Shown: positions 46,606-56,813 of the stretch, piece by piece
Position numbering within the stretch: position 1 is the first letter of the stretch
Layout of the letters: each line of letters opens with the position of its first letter
Source of the DNA: Proteus sp. FME41
GTDB taxonomy: Bacteria; Pseudomonadota; Gammaproteobacteria; Enterobacterales; Enterobacteriaceae
Assembly: GCF_014897315.1 (NCBI RefSeq)
Contig: NZ_JABUYL010000008.1
Span: 118,412-182,411, forward strand
Reading direction: 5' to 3'
DNA length: 64,000 bases
Translations under genes and position numbers: made by a program
Notes under the pieces: generated by a model
What the model was told of the DNA's origin: nothing
Databases searched by the model: none
What the model saw: the letters and a program-made list of their open reading frames with translations, nothing else

Positions 46606-47367
46606 CTACATTAAATCTTGATACGTGCCTAGCTGATAACCTCTGTCCAAAATAGCGTGTTTTAATGCGCTATCTGTTAATACGTCAAGCTCTGTTAAAC
46701 GCTGAAAACAATAGCCACTTGTGCGTAATGGGTTATCAATAAAAGCAGGATGCGTCATGACTTCAATAGAGTCCTCATGACGCGCTTTCGATTCATCAAG
46801 TACCTTTAAAAATAAAGCTTGTGTAATTTCATCACCATAAAATTGACTATCAAAACCATCACTACTTATCACACCTTGAGTATCAATCCCTTCTTTGTGT
46901 GCAAGTGGTCTATCAACACGCATCGGTAATGATTTTTCTTTGGCAAACGCCGCCACAATAGGAAAAATTTGCTTAAACATATGCACATGATGGTGGCTAT
47001 CGATATGATCGGGTTCGCAACCAAAGATCTCAATAAAGCGTTGATATTGTGCATTAAGTTCAATACAAATTTCATCTAACGGTAAATTGTCTTCTTCTGC
47101 TATTTGCCATACCCATTTTCCTAGCACTCCCTCTCGTGTTAAAGAAGGCAAAGGAGACAGCGGTTTACCCATCGTCAACGTAAAGTGAAGCCCAATACCT
47201 AAACCGGGCAACTCATGACGTAATTGTGCTGCATGTTCAATCCCTTGCGCATTCACCAGTGCCGTAGTTGAACTGACAACACCATGACGAAAACACTCTG
47301 CAATACCGTAGTTTTGGCCTTTGCTCAATCCAAAATCATCGGCATTCACAATTAATAAACCCGCCAT
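46606..47367 (-). CDS. chbG: ChbG, chitooligosaccharide deacetylase
   Basis: ChbG removes one acetyl group from chitobiose-6-phosphate so that it can induce the operon and be hydrolysed. The 253 residues are close to E. coli ChbG (249). The YdjC-fold metal and catalytic residues are seen in NADDFGLS (Asp pair), GLHFTLT and [12 protein letters not shown]. It is the last gene of the operon, 35 bp after chbF. Confidence 0.95.
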   Translation of the reverse strand: MAGLLIVNADDFGLSKGQNYGIAECFRHGVVSSTTALVNAQGIEHAAQLRHELPGLGIGLHFTLTMGKPLSPLPSLTREGVLGKWVWQIAEEDNLPLDEICIELNAQYQRFIEIFGCEPDHIDSHHHVHMFKQIFPIVAAFAKEKSLPMRVDRPLAHKEGIDTQGVISSDGFDSQFYGDEITQALFLKVLDESKARHEDSIEVMTHPAFIDNPLRTSGYCFQRLTELDVLTDSALKHAILDRGYQLGTYQDLM

Positions 47368-47402
47368 TCTGTCTCCTTATTTTTATTTCTACCTATCTGC
47401 AA

Positions 47403-48758
47403 TTAATGCGTATTTTTTTCTAATTCAGCAATCGCTTTGGCAAAATGCGGTAAATGCACCTTATGCGCTAATAACATTTCACGTGTGAGTACTTCTGCAT
47501 CTTTATCTGAAAGTACCAGTGGCGTTAAGTTCATCGCTAATAAAGCATCATTTAATTCACCACTAATAGCCGCTTTACTGGCTGCGATTTCAAAAGCCTT
47601 GATGGTATGAATTAATCCCATCACTTTTTCATCAAAATGCGTTAAACGTGGATGAGGTTTAGCCCCCTCTCGCCCTAAAATTGCTGTCACTTCAATCGAC
47701 CAATCTGCAGGGATATTATCAATATGGCCATGATGTGGAATATTCACATAATGCTCAGCTTGTTTGTCATTATAAATCGCGTTAATGACTTCACAGGCAG
47801 CATCTGAATAATAAGCACCACCCCGTAATTCTAGCTCTTTTGGTTTGATATTTAAGTCCGGATCTTTATACAACTCAAACAGTTGCTTCTCGACTTTTTG
47901 TACGACTTTAGCGCGAGCACCGCCTTTGTAGTATTCCCCCATCTCAATAGCCAACATCTCTTTTTGCTTGAAGTAATAGAGCAAATAAGAACACGGCAGC
48001 ATATTAAGAGCGCGGATCAATCCTTCACTAAACGGTAAGTCAAAAATATTTTTTACTGAGCCTGCAGTTAATGTCCCTGAAGCCACACCGTCTAATAATT
48101 CAGGAAAACGAGATTGACCATTTACAATCACATCTTTAATAAACACCATGTGATTTAAGCCAAATAAATCAATCGACAGCTCATCTTTATCGGTTAAGTT
48201 TAGAACATCCGTAATAAACATCTTCATACCAATGGGAATATTACACACCCCAATAAATTTCTTAAAATTGGTATGACGATAGACAGCTTCTGTTACCATG
48301 CCAGCAGGATTTGTGAAGTTAATGATCCACGCATTAGGGCAGATTTCTTCAACATCTTTAATAATATCGAAAATAACAGGAATTGTGCGTAGGCCCTTAA
48401 ATAACCCACCCGCACCATTAGTTTCTTGCCCTAAATAGCCATGACTTAAAGGAATAGATTCATCAAGCTCCCTTGCCTTTAATTGCCCAACACGTAATTG
48501 TGTTGTAACAAAATCGGCATCTTTTAATGCGTCACGGCGATTAAGTGTTTTATAAATAGTTAAAGGAATACCCGCTTTTTTTACCATGCGTTGGCAAAGC
48601 GCAAAAATAATATCGAGTTTCTCTTTTCCTTCCTCTACATCCACTAACCATAATTCAGTGATCGGCAATTCATGATAGCGCTTAATAAACCCTTCGAGTA
48701 ATTCAGGCGTATAACTGCTTCCACCACCAATGGTAACGATTTTTAATTTATGACTCAT
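47403..48758 (-). CDS. chbF: ChbF, GH4 phospho-beta-glucosidase
   Basis: ChbF splits phosphorylated chitobiose or cellobiose inside the cell using NAD and a divalent metal. The 451 residues match E. coli (450). The NAD-binding start IVTIGGGSSYTPELLEG, GQETNGAGG, NFTNPAG and the metal-site cysteine in GVCNIPIG mark GH4. A 161-bp gap with a leader separates it from chbR. Confidence 0.96.
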   Translation of the reverse strand: MSHKLKIVTIGGGSSYTPELLEGFIKRYHELPITELWLVDVEEGKEKLDIIFALCQRMVKKAGIPLTIYKTLNRRDALKDADFVTTQLRVGQLKARELDESIPLSHGYLGQETNGAGGLFKGLRTIPVIFDIIKDVEEICPNAWIINFTNPAGMVTEAVYRHTNFKKFIGVCNIPIGMKMFITDVLNLTDKDELSIDLFGLNHMVFIKDVIVNGQSRFPELLDGVASGTLTAGSVKNIFDLPFSEGLIRALNMLPCSYLLYYFKQKEMLAIEMGEYYKGGARAKVVQKVEKQLFELYKDPDLNIKPKELELRGGAYYSDAACEVINAIYNDKQAEHYVNIPHHGHIDNIPADWSIEVTAILGREGAKPHPRLTHFDEKVMGLIHTIKAFEIAASKAAISGELNDALLAMNLTPLVLSDKDAEVLTREMLLAHKVHLPHFAKAIAELEKNTH

Positions 48759-48919
48759 AAAATACTCCCATACAGCACAATAATGCTGTTATTTGTGTAT
48801 TAATGGCGAAATTAAGGCGTAAAGAGTCCTTAAAGAAAATAAATTTATTTTCTTGTTCTTCTCTATTTAAAATAAAATTAACCTTTATGACCGATTAATT
48901 TCTTACGCTTAATAATGAA

Positions 48920-49777
48920 TTAGTTTGTTTCTTTAATACTGCACAAATTTTTACGATAACTATTTGGTGTCAATGACGTTATTTTTTTAAACGTCTTAAT
49001 AAATAGGCTTGGGCTACTATAGCCAGAATCAAAAGCAATATCGGTTATCGAATAATTTGTTATTTCTAATTGTCTTTTTGCAAAATTAATTCGAATATCA
49101 TGAATAATTTGCATGGGTGTTTTATCGTAATAACGCCGTGTTGCTCGGGTTAAATACTCTTGTGATTTCCCTGATAACATCACCATATTAACAAGTGCAC
49201 TTTCACCAAATTTTTGTTTATCATGCATCTCGACTACAGTGTCTCTTAGCCATAAAGGAATATCATCTTCAATCCGATTATCTCGATGGTGTCGTAATCT
49301 ATTCACCACATTAAAGGTGACAATTTCAATAAATTCATTAAATTCAGTATGGCGAAAATTTAATGAGCTAATAACAGATTCAATATAAGAGAGGAACTCA
49401 TTTTTTAATTCATAAACCTGTGAAGCAATAAAATAAGAAGGTAATAACGAGAGATAATGTTTATCAAAAAAGGCTTTACTGATACCAACATTTAAAATTC
49501 GAGTTGCACCAAAATCATAAAAACTTTGATGATGAGAGCCAATGGGAATAAAAACAAAATCGCCACGCTCTAATAAAATCTTTTTACCATTAATCTCTTG
49601 ATAATAACGCCCTGTTAAAACAATGGTGAATTCATAATAATCATGTTGATGCAGTCCACTGACACTTTCTGTTTTATTATAAATAAAGACATGAAAATTT
49701 TTGCCATTAAATAGCTGATCTTCATAGACCATGCGTATTTCACTTTGTGCTCTCAACGACTCCACCACCGTATTCAC
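48920..49777 (-). CDS. chbR: ChbR, AraC-family regulator of chb
   Basis: ChbR activates or represses chb depending on the inducer. The 285-residue protein has an N-terminal cupin part ([36 protein letters not shown]) and a C-terminal AraC domain with two helix-turn-helix units ([31 protein letters not shown]). The GTG at 49777 starts right after the chbA stop (TAAGGTG); a GTG three codons later has better spacing from TAAGG and may be the true start. Confidence 0.93.
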   Translation of the reverse strand: MNTVVESLRAQSEIRMVYEDQLFNGKNFHVFIYNKTESVSGLHQHDYYEFTIVLTGRYYQEINGKKILLERGDFVFIPIGSHHQSFYDFGATRILNVGISKAFFDKHYLSLLPSYFIASQVYELKNEFLSYIESVISSLNFRHTEFNEFIEIVTFNVVNRLRHHRDNRIEDDIPLWLRDTVVEMHDKQKFGESALVNMVMLSGKSQEYLTRATRRYYDKTPMQIIHDIRINFAKRQLEITNYSITDIAFDSGYSSPSLFIKTFKKITSLTPNSYRKNLCSIKETN

Positions 49778-49778
49778 C

Positions 49779-50126
49779 TTATTTTATCTTCTCATGTAGC
49801 TCGATTAATTCCGTGACTAACTCTCTGGCTAACATTGATGTCATTAAATGATCTTGTGCGTGAACTAATACCAAGCTGACTTTGGTTTTTCCAATACCTT
49901 GATCATCACCTATTAAGCGTGTCTGTATTTTATGGGCTTCATTTAAGGCTTCACGAGATTGTTCCATTAACTTTCTCGCGCCGTCAAAATCCCCTTCTTT
50001 GGCTTTTTTTAATGCTCCATAAGCCACACTACGCGCTTGGCCCGAATTAATGATAAGCCCCATAACTATCTCTTCAAATTCATCTTCTGTTGCACTGCTT
50101 TCTACTGCATTTTCAATATCTAACAT
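49779..50126 (-). CDS. chbA: ChbA, PTS chitobiose IIA component
   Basis: The lactose/chitobiose IIA protein, 115 residues. The start is 50126 ([10 protein letters not shown]), six bases after GAGGA; the longer frame to 50171 has no support. The phosphorylated histidine lies in [12 protein letters not shown]. The length agrees with E. coli ChbA (116). It takes the phosphate from HPr and passes it to ChbB. Confidence 0.94.
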   Translation of the reverse strand: MLDIENAVESSATEDEFEEIVMGLIINSGQARSVAYGALKKAKEGDFDGARKLMEQSREALNEAHKIQTRLIGDDQGIGKTKVSLVLVHAQDHLMTSMLARELVTELIELHEKIK

Positions 50127-50186
50127 CGTATATCCTCTTTGACTCTGAAAAGTGCAGAGAAACCTCTGCACTTCTTTTTCTATGAC

Positions 50187-51545
50187 TTAAAATTTCAACG
50201 CATTTGCAATATCTTCTTCACTCTCTTCTTTCTCAATTTCGCTTTGTGCTTTATTTGAGATGATAACGAAAGGAAGATAAATCAGTGTTGCTACACCCAG
50301 GTTAAACAGCGCTAATAACAGTGCAGCGATACTGCCGTTGGTATTAAAGAAGGCCCCTAGTCCCGTTGGCATCGTCCATGGTGCAATATTAGTTACTGGT
50401 GGGATTATCCCTAAGTAATAAGCCGTCACGGTAATAGCAGCAAGAATAGGCTGGATCAGAATAAAAGGAATAAACATCACTGGGTTCATAATCACAGGTA
50501 GACCAAAAATAATCGGCTCATTAATTTGGAATAAACCTGCTGGCAATGCCAGTTTAGCCACTTGACGATGATCGGCACGGCGTGATGCGATAAAGATAGC
50601 AATGATAAGCCCCAGCGTTGCCCCTGTTCCCCCTAAGAAGATAAAGGAGTCTAACATTGGTTTCGCCCAGAGATGGAACGTCTTACCCGCTGCCAGTGCA
50701 GCTTCTACAGAACCATATTCAGTATAAATTGACACGTTTTCTAACGCCCACGGCGTCATAATGCCACTATCAAGTGCCGCAAGTGCGAGCGATCCATGAA
50801 TACCAAAGAACCACAGCAGAGATGTGAAAATGACATACGCCCAACCCACGACAGACCCCATAGACGCTAATGGTGTTGAAATAGAATCTAAAATAATTTG
50901 ATGGAAGTTGGTTTCATATGTTGCTAATCCCCACGAAACAATTCCCATAATCGATAAGATAATAAAACCTGGGATCAGTGCAGAGAATGACCGTGAAACA
51001 GACGCGGGTACACTATCAGGTAAACGAATAACCCAATTACGACGAACAATAAAGGTAAACATTTCAGCGACAACAAGACCAATAATAATACCTGAAATAA
51101 TATTTGCCCCACCTAACCAGTTAGCGCCAACGGCATAAGCACCGCCTGCGTTATAAGGTGTTACTGTCATAAAGGCTGCAATAGAGAGTAACCCCGTCGC
51201 AATCGGGTCAACTTTTCGCTCTTCAGCTAATGCCATCCCAATAAAGAACGGTGCCATTAATGACATAATACCTAATGTACCGTTATAGACGTTCCCCCCG
51301 ATGGCTTTAAACCCGTTGAGTGTTTCTATTGTTGATGCATCAAGGCGGATACCTAGAGAATAAAAGAAGGAGCCATCACCAAAACTTAAAAAAACGTTAT
51401 TGATAAGTACAAACATTGCCCCTGCAAGGGTTAACGGCATTAAACGGATAAAACCATTTTTAATGGCATTAACGTGAGGTTGCTTTCCAATTTTAACCGC
51501 AAAAGGAAGGAGTACCTTTTCAAGTGAACCAATGAACTTACTCAT
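50187..51545 (-). CDS. chbC: ChbC, PTS chitobiose IIC permease
   Basis: The membrane channel of the chitobiose PTS, 452 residues, the same size as E. coli ChbC. About ten hydrophobic segments and the family motifs [17 protein letters not shown] and [10 protein letters not shown] are visible, and an early [10 protein letters not shown]. It lies between chbB and chbA, as in E. coli. Confidence 0.95.
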   Translation of the reverse strand: MSKFIGSLEKVLLPFAVKIGKQPHVNAIKNGFIRLMPLTLAGAMFVLINNVFLSFGDGSFFYSLGIRLDASTIETLNGFKAIGGNVYNGTLGIMSLMAPFFIGMALAEERKVDPIATGLLSIAAFMTVTPYNAGGAYAVGANWLGGANIISGIIIGLVVAEMFTFIVRRNWVIRLPDSVPASVSRSFSALIPGFIILSIMGIVSWGLATYETNFHQIILDSISTPLASMGSVVGWAYVIFTSLLWFFGIHGSLALAALDSGIMTPWALENVSIYTEYGSVEAALAAGKTFHLWAKPMLDSFIFLGGTGATLGLIIAIFIASRRADHRQVAKLALPAGLFQINEPIIFGLPVIMNPVMFIPFILIQPILAAITVTAYYLGIIPPVTNIAPWTMPTGLGAFFNTNGSIAALLLALFNLGVATLIYLPFVIISNKAQSEIEKEESEEDIANALKF

Positions 51546-51647
51546 AGAAAAATACCCTTAAAATGCCGCTAATTGCTCGGCTTGCTGAAAAATTCGCTCT
51601 TTGACTGGAATAGAAAAAATTCAAAAAATAAAAAATAAAAAATAAAA

Positions 51648-51974
51648 TTAATTTGTTGTTACAGAGGCTTTTTTAATAGAGGCAACAGCAGCTTTTAACA
51701 CACCTAAGCCATCTACTTTTCCATATAACAGAGAGTCGATCACTTCGACTGGTTTATTCGGGAGTAATTTTTGGATATCAGGCAACATCCAACTAATTTG
51801 TGGACCTAGCAAAATAAGATCCGCATCCTGTCCTTTTTGTGCTGCTAAGGTTTCAGGAAAGGCTTCAATGACCACAGGCACATCATATTTTTCTGCTTGT
51901 GCTCGCATTTTAGTCACGAGAAGGGATGTTGACATGCCAGCAGAACAAAATAAGTAAATATATTTCTTTTGCAT
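51648..51974 (-). CDS. chbB: ChbB, PTS chitobiose IIB component
   Basis: The IIB protein, 108 residues, carries phosphate on Cys10 in [16 protein letters not shown] and passes it to the sugar during transport. The start at 51974 (MQKKYIY) has GAGGG upstream; the longer frame to 51998 overlaps that Shine-Dalgarno. It is the first gene of chbBCARFG. Confidence 0.95.
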   Translation of the reverse strand: MQKKYIYLFCSAGMSTSLLVTKMRAQAEKYDVPVVIEAFPETLAAQKGQDADLILLGPQISWMLPDIQKLLPNKPVEVIDSLLYGKVDGLGVLKAAVASIKKASVTTN

Positions 51975-52167
51975 AAAACCCTCTTGAGTTGGCAACAATT
52001 TACCTCAGAGATAATAAGGCTTTCTCTTGTGCATTCATTACTGTGTCAGTACAGAAACCGAAGTAAGATAAAAATAAGGATTGTTTCTGCTTGAATGAAG
52101 TATACGCAATGATACTAGTTAACGATATTTCTTATAGGTTAAGAATTGTCTCTCCTTGACCTACTCT

Positions 52168-52183
52168 TTTGACACTCTTCACA
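52168..52183. promoter_or_regulatory. Candidate CRP site of the chb operon
   Basis: TTTGA-CACTCT-TCACA matches the CRP core in 9 of 10 positions. It lies about 195 bp before the chbB start; chb is CRP-dependent in E. coli. Confidence 0.45.
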
Positions 52184-52298
52184 AATTGAGCAAATAACCT
52201 TAAGAGTTCTTTCACGACACAAAATTTGTTCTTCCTTTTTCGTTGATGATCTCTCGCAAAATTTCACCATTTTAGTCAAGTTAATTCTTTATTATTAT

Positions 52299-52317
52299 GA
52301 GAATGTGAATTAGTATC
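52299..52317 (+). promoter_or_regulatory. Candidate Fur box of the siderophore importer
   Basis: GAGAATGTGAATTAGTATC matches the 19-bp Fur consensus GATAATGATAATCATTATC in 14 of 19 positions and lies about 110 bp before the binding-protein start. Confidence 0.55.
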
Positions 52318-52426
52318 ATTACTCTTTATACTTTTGATGGTATTATCATCTTCTTTGTGGATCGACATTTAAGCCATCGCTGTAAAGATCCGTCTTATTT
52401 CGTGTTGCAACAATATGGGAAAGAGA

Positions 52427-53386
52427 ATGTTTAAAAAGTCATTAAGCCCACTGTTTTTACTGCTTTCTTCACTTGTTATCGCCGGTTGTGATAACGCTCA
52501 AGACACATCAACAGCGCAATCAGCAGAAAAGCAAACTCTCACGATTGAACATTTCCAAGGGACAACTGAAATCCCTGCACATCCACAAAAAGTGGTTGTG
52601 ATGAATATGGAAACCCTCGATATTATTGATGCATTAGGTGTTCCTATTGTTGGACTTCCACAAACCAATGTTCATTTACCTAAATTTTTAGAAAAATATA
52701 CCAACCCGAACGACTACATCAACGAAGGTGCATTATTTGAGCCAAACTATGAAAAGCTCAGCACCACAGCACCTGATTTAATTTTAAGTGGTAGCCGTGC
52801 TCGTGATGCGTATGCAAAATTAAGTGAGATTGCCCCTGCGATTTCAATGGATATTGATCCTAAACGTTTTACCGAAAGCCTTGCTGAACGCACAACAACA
52901 TTAGGTCAAATTTTTGGCAAAGAAGAACAAGCTAAAAAACTACTGGCTGACTTCAATAGTCAAATTGATACCGTAAAAGCTAAAACACCTGATGCAGGTA
53001 AAGCGATGGTCGTTTTAGTTAGCGGCGGTAAAATCTCAGCGTATGGCCCTGGTTCTCGTTTTGGCTTTATCTATGACGTATTAGGTTTTGAACCTGCTTA
53101 TGAATTTGACAGCCCTGGCTCACACGGAAATATTGTCAACTCTGAACTGTTACTAAAACTCAACCCAGACTGGATGTTCGTGATTGATCGTGATGCTGCA
53201 ATTGGTCGTGAAGATTCACAACCTGCACAGCAAGTTCTGGATAACGCACTGGTTAGAAAAGTAAATGCGTGGAATAACGACCGCGTTATTTATCTCGACT
53301 CGAGCTCAATTTATATCTCAGGTGGGATCCAAACATACAGCCGTTTAATGGATACAATTAATCAGGCATTAGATAATAAAAAATAA
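52427..53386 (+). CDS. Siderophore-binding lipoprotein (CeuE/FatB/YclQ-type)
   Basis: The 319-residue precursor starts at 52427, after GGGAAAGAGA, and has a lipobox VIAGC. The mature part is a class III (FepB-type) binding protein with FQGTTEIPAHPQKVVVMNMETLDIIDALG at the start (part quoted: PQKVVVMNMETLDI), GAYGPGSRFGFIYD-like SAYGPGSRFGF, and RVIYLDSSSIYISGG near the end. These marks point to the catecholate-type CeuE/FatB/VctP branch. It is the first of four importer genes, and a Fur-like box lies upstream. The siderophore cannot be named. Confidence 0.92.
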   Translation: MFKKSLSPLFLLLSSLVIAGCDNAQDTSTAQSAEKQTLTIEHFQGTTEIPAHPQKVVVMNMETLDIIDALGVPIVGLPQTNVHLPKFLEKYTNPNDYINEGALFEPNYEKLSTTAPDLILSGSRARDAYAKLSEIAPAISMDIDPKRFTESLAERTTTLGQIFGKEEQAKKLLADFNSQIDTVKAKTPDAGKAMVVLVSGGKISAYGPGSRFGFIYDVLGFEPAYEFDSPGSHGNIVNSELLLKLNPDWMFVIDRDAAIGREDSQPAQQVLDNALVRKVNAWNNDRVIYLDSSSIYISGGIQTYSRLMDTINQALDNKK

Positions 53387-53395
53387 AGTAACTGA

Positions 53396-54358
53396 ATGAA
53401 AACGTTCCATTTATCATTGGGGATAGGCACTCTTGCTATCCTCTCAATGATCAGTCTATTTGTCGGTGCAGGAGATATTACGCCTGCTTCGCTTTTTTCT
53501 GATCCTGACATGCGCGATATCTTTTTTATTAGCCGTGTTCCAAGAACTCTCTCATTATTACTCGCAGGCGGTGCCATTAGTGTTGCGGGTCTGATCATGC
53601 AACTGCTGACTCAAAACCGCTTTGTTGAACCCTCTCTTGCAGGAACAACACAATCTGCAAGCCTAGGTTTGTTGGTGGTTATGCTGCTCTTTCCTGCTGC
53701 GGGCATCTTCACCAAAATGATGGTTGCCACCGTTTTTGCCCTTTTTGGCACCATTTTATTTATGTTGCTCCTGCAAAGGATCACCTTAAAAACCACACTG
53801 ATAGTACCTTTAGTGGGCATTATGCTCAGTGCCGTTATTGGTGCGCTGACCATCTTCTTAGCGGTTTATTTCGATTTACTGCAATCTTTAGATGCGTGGA
53901 CAAGTGGTGATTTTTCAAGTGTATTACAAGGTCGTTACGAGCTGTTATGGCTTGTCGGCGTACTTGCATTAATGGCCTGCTGGGTGGCTGATAGCTTTAC
54001 TGTCGCAGGTATGGGCCGTGAATTTTCGATTAATGTGGGGTTAAATTACCGCAAAGTCATGATCATCGGATTATCCATTATCGCACTGATTAGTGGTGTC
54101 GTTGTTTCCGTCGTAGGTGCATTGCCTTTCTTAGGTTTGATTGTCCCTAATCTGGTGAGTTTAGTGATGGGGGATAATATCCGTAAAACTATCCCTTGGG
54201 TTTGCTTAAGTGGTGGTGCAATTGTTTTACTGTGTGATGTAATTGGTCGCCTTATTCGTTATCCTTTTGAAATTCCTGCCAGTGTTATTTTAGGCGCTGT
54301 AGGAGCCGTGATTTTCCTTTTCTTACTATTAAAGCAGCAACGTTATGCAAAAAGTTAA
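53396..54358 (+). CDS. Siderophore ABC permease (FecCD family, first subunit)
   Basis: A FecCD/BtuC-family permease of 320 residues with about ten membrane segments. Family marks are RVPRTLSLLLAGGAISVAGLIMQ, RFVEPSLAGTTQSASLG, and LPFLGLIVPNLVSLVMGDN. It begins 9 bp after the binding-protein stop and its end overlaps the next gene by 14 bp. It resembles CeuB, FatD and YclN. Confidence 0.93.
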   Translation: MKTFHLSLGIGTLAILSMISLFVGAGDITPASLFSDPDMRDIFFISRVPRTLSLLLAGGAISVAGLIMQLLTQNRFVEPSLAGTTQSASLGLLVVMLLFPAAGIFTKMMVATVFALFGTILFMLLLQRITLKTTLIVPLVGIMLSAVIGALTIFLAVYFDLLQSLDAWTSGDFSSVLQGRYELLWLVGVLALMACWVADSFTVAGMGREFSINVGLNYRKVMIIGLSIIALISGVVVSVVGALPFLGLIVPNLVSLVMGDNIRKTIPWVCLSGGAIVLLCDVIGRLIRYPFEIPASVILGAVGAVIFLFLLLKQQRYAKS

Positions 54359-55352
54359 TTCATCCATAATTAGCAAATGTACTGGCGCTGTTGAACATAA
54401 GAAAACGCGCCTTTCACCCCTGTCTCGTATTTGGTTATTACTAGGGGCATCGTTATTATCTATTGTGTTATTTATGACGATAAACCTAAACGGTAATATC
54501 TCTTATATTCTGACTCACCGCGCTTACATTATTCTCACTATGATTGTGGTAGCATTTGCCGCCGGTGTCTCAACAATATTATTCCAAACTATCGCTAATA
54601 ACCGTATTTTGACCCCTTCTCTTATGGGATTAGAAGCCCTGTTTGTGTTGCTACAAACCGTGTTTGTCTTCTTTGAAGGCGATATGCCTGCATCGTGGAT
54701 GTTGAACTTATCAAAGTTCTTTTTAGAATCAACATTATTGGTGCTATTTTCCGTTGTACTCTACCGTTGGCTGTTTAGCTCAGTGCGTTTTAACATCAAT
54801 TTAGTCCTAATGATTGGAATTATCTTAGGTACGTTATTTCGCAGTTCAGCCACACTATTACAACGTTTGATGGATCCTAATGAGTTCTCCATTTTACAAG
54901 GTCGCATGTTTGCCACCTTCACCCGCGCAACGCCTGATCTGATCTTTTGTGCCTTAGCCATTATTGTTGTTGTAGGTGTTTTACTTTGGCGGATGCGTTA
55001 TAGCTTTGATGTGATGGCATTAGGCCAAGCGAATGCGATTAATCTCGGCATTAATTACCGCAAGCAGACAACATATATCCTATTACTGATTTCAGTCTTA
55101 GTGGCTGTTTCAACCGCCTTAGTCGGCCCATTAACCTTCTTGGGTTTAATTGTGGCTAACCTTGCTTATCATATTAGTGGCAGCAGCCAACACCGCTTTT
55201 TGATGCCCGTCGCTTTTTTATTGGGTACGATAGCGCTTATTGGTGGGCAATTAGTTTTAGAGTACGGCTTAAAAATGACAGGAACGCTTTCTGTAGTCAT
55301 TGAATTTGTCGGCGGAATGTTCTTTATCTATTTGGTGTTAAGAAGACTTTAA
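54345..55352 (+). CDS. Siderophore ABC permease (FecCD family, second subunit)
   Basis: The second FecCD-type subunit, 335 residues, forming a heterodimer with the preceding product. It shows AFAAGVSTILFQTIANNRILTPSLMGLEA (in part ANNRILTPSLMG) and GPLTFLGLIVANLAYHISGS. An N-terminal stretch of about 30 polar residues precedes the first helix; an internal start is possible. It is like CeuC, FatC and YclO. Confidence 0.92.
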   Translation: MQKVNSSIISKCTGAVEHKKTRLSPLSRIWLLLGASLLSIVLFMTINLNGNISYILTHRAYIILTMIVVAFAAGVSTILFQTIANNRILTPSLMGLEALFVLLQTVFVFFEGDMPASWMLNLSKFFLESTLLVLFSVVLYRWLFSSVRFNINLVLMIGIILGTLFRSSATLLQRLMDPNEFSILQGRMFATFTRATPDLIFCALAIIVVVGVLLWRMRYSFDVMALGQANAINLGINYRKQTTYILLLISVLVAVSTALVGPLTFLGLIVANLAYHISGSSQHRFLMPVAFLLGTIALIGGQLVLEYGLKMTGTLSVVIEFVGGMFFIYLVLRRL

Positions 55353-55353
55353 T

Positions 55354-56109
55354 ATGATTGAAATCAGCAAAATATCAAAGCGTTATCAAGACATCACTGT
55401 TCTCGATAATATTACAACAACCATTCAACGTGGCGGTATTACTTCAATCATTGGCCCTAATGGTGCGGGTAAATCCACATTGCTTTCCGTCATTGGACGC
55501 TTATTAATTCCTGAGAGTGGTATGGTCAGTGTTAATGGCATGAATGTCGCCGCAACAGACAGCGATGTTTTAGCAAAAAATCTCTCAATACTGCGCCAAG
55601 AAAATCAATTTGTCAGTCGTTTAACTGTAGAAGAACTCGTCGGTTTCGGGCGCTACCCATACAGCAAAGGCCGTTTAACTCTGGATGATAAAAAAATCAT
55701 TGATGAGTCGTTAGATTTTTTAAATCTAAACGAATTCCGTCATCGCTATCTGGATGAGCTATCAGGTGGGCAACGCCAACGGACTTATGTTGCGATGGTA
55801 CTGTGCCAAGACACTGAATATGTCATGCTTGATGAACCCCTTAATAATCTTGATATGAAACATGCGGTGATAATGATGAAACTTCTGCGAAAAGCTGCAG
55901 ATGAATTAGGAAAAACCATTATTATTGTTATTCATGATATCAATTTTGCCTCTGTTTACTCTGACTATATTTTAGCCATGCGTAATGGACAATTGTATTA
56001 TCACGGTTCACCCAAAGAGATCATGAAAGCGGATATTATCGAAGATATTTTCGACACCCCTGTTGACGTTAAAGAGATCGACAATAAGCTAATTGCGATG
56101 TATTACTAA
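55354..56109 (+). CDS. Siderophore ABC ATPase
   Basis: The ATPase of the importer, 251 residues. Walker A GPNGAGKST, the signature LSGGQRQRTYVAMVL, Walker B YVMLDEPLNNLD and switch histidine VIHD are present. It starts right after the permease stop and is followed by a bidirectional terminator. It resembles CeuD and YclP. Confidence 0.94.
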   Translation: MIEISKISKRYQDITVLDNITTTIQRGGITSIIGPNGAGKSTLLSVIGRLLIPESGMVSVNGMNVAATDSDVLAKNLSILRQENQFVSRLTVEELVGFGRYPYSKGRLTLDDKKIIDESLDFLNLNEFRHRYLDELSGGQRQRTYVAMVLCQDTEYVMLDEPLNNLDMKHAVIMMKLLRKAADELGKTIIIVIHDINFASVYSDYILAMRNGQLYYHGSPKEIMKADIIEDIFDTPVDVKEIDNKLIAMYY

Positions 56110-56135
56110 TTTCATTTAGTTTTATTAACTTCAAT

Positions 56136-56177
56136 AAAAAGCAGATTATTTTTCTGAACAATAACCTGCTTTTTTAT
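56136..56177. terminator. Bidirectional terminator, importer operon and smvR
   Basis: AATAAAAAGCAG and the following TTATT (56134-56150) pair with AATAA-C-CTGCTTTTTTATT (56160-56177) with one mismatch. Both strands end in a T run, as expected between convergent genes. Confidence 0.82.
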
Positions 56178-56728
56178 TGTTTTTTTTCTTTTAAGATCAA
56201 CTCAGAATCAATATCTTCAAAGATAGATTGCCATTCATTATCATCAATATCCATTAATCCAAAATAACGCAGTAAAAAGGTGCCTTCTGTTGCCAAAAAA
56301 GCCAGTCTTGCACGTTTTCCAGCCTCCGTTGTTGTATCTAACCCCGTCAAGCGCTGTTGATACCACTCTTTTGTACTTTGCAGATATTCTGGCGTCTGTA
56401 GCAATGCCGCCATTAAACTCGCGCCTTTGGCAAAAGAGACTTTATCGTGATGATGAGTAGCATGGATATGTGCAGTAACGCGATTATCAGGGGAATTATC
56501 ACTTTCAACTATCTTGTTAAATTGGGTTTCATAACTCTCTTCCCAGAAATCAAACATCGCATCAATCATCGCTTCTTTACTGCTAAAACAGTATTGAACG
56601 CCCCCTTTTGAGATCCCCATTTTTTTAGCAACAGTATCTATCGTTAACGCTGCCGCACCTTGTTCCATCACGATATCGAAGATCGCTTCTAACAATTTCT
56701 CTCTATCAATTGTTCTTTGACGTCCCAT
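56174..56728 (-). CDS. smvR: TetR-family repressor, SmvR-like
   Basis: The 184-residue protein starts at 56728 (MGRQRTIDREKLLEAIFDIV) with GAGG six bases upstream; the longer frame to 56794 covers the intergenic operator. The TetR helix-turn-helix reads LTIDTVAKKMGISKGGVQYCFSSKEAMIDAMF, of which the core is KKMGISKGGVQYCF. It is divergent from an MFS efflux gene 85 bp away. In Proteus and Klebsiella, SmvR represses smvA and its loss raises tolerance to cationic biocides such as chlorhexidine. The name rests on this arrangement and on similarity I recall. Confidence 0.8.
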   Translation of the reverse strand: MGRQRTIDREKLLEAIFDIVMEQGAAALTIDTVAKKMGISKGGVQYCFSSKEAMIDAMFDFWEESYETQFNKIVESDNSPDNRVTAHIHATHHHDKVSFAKGASLMAALLQTPEYLQSTKEWYQQRLTGLDTTTEAGKRARLAFLATEGTFLLRYFGLMDIDDNEWQSIFEDIDSELILKEKKQ

Positions 56729-56744
56729 AAAAAACCTCTTTTCA

Positions 56745-56756
56745 ATACGATCGTAT
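56745..56756. promoter_or_regulatory. SmvR-type operator palindrome
   Basis: ATACGATCGTAT is a perfect 12-bp palindrome 17 bp before the smvR start and 57 bp before smvA, placed to control both. Confidence 0.65.
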
Positions 56757-56813
56757 GGATTTATATTATAGCCGCTAGTAAAAATAATACCCATAAAAAT
56801 AACTGAGATTTCT

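Larger units (their letters stand above)
51975..52426. promoter_or_regulatory. Divergent control region, chb operon and siderophore importer
   Basis: The 452-bp gap holds promoters for both directions. A CRP-like site lies at 52168-52183 and a Fur-like box at 52299-52317. No ORF or RNA gene was recognised. Confidence 0.7.
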
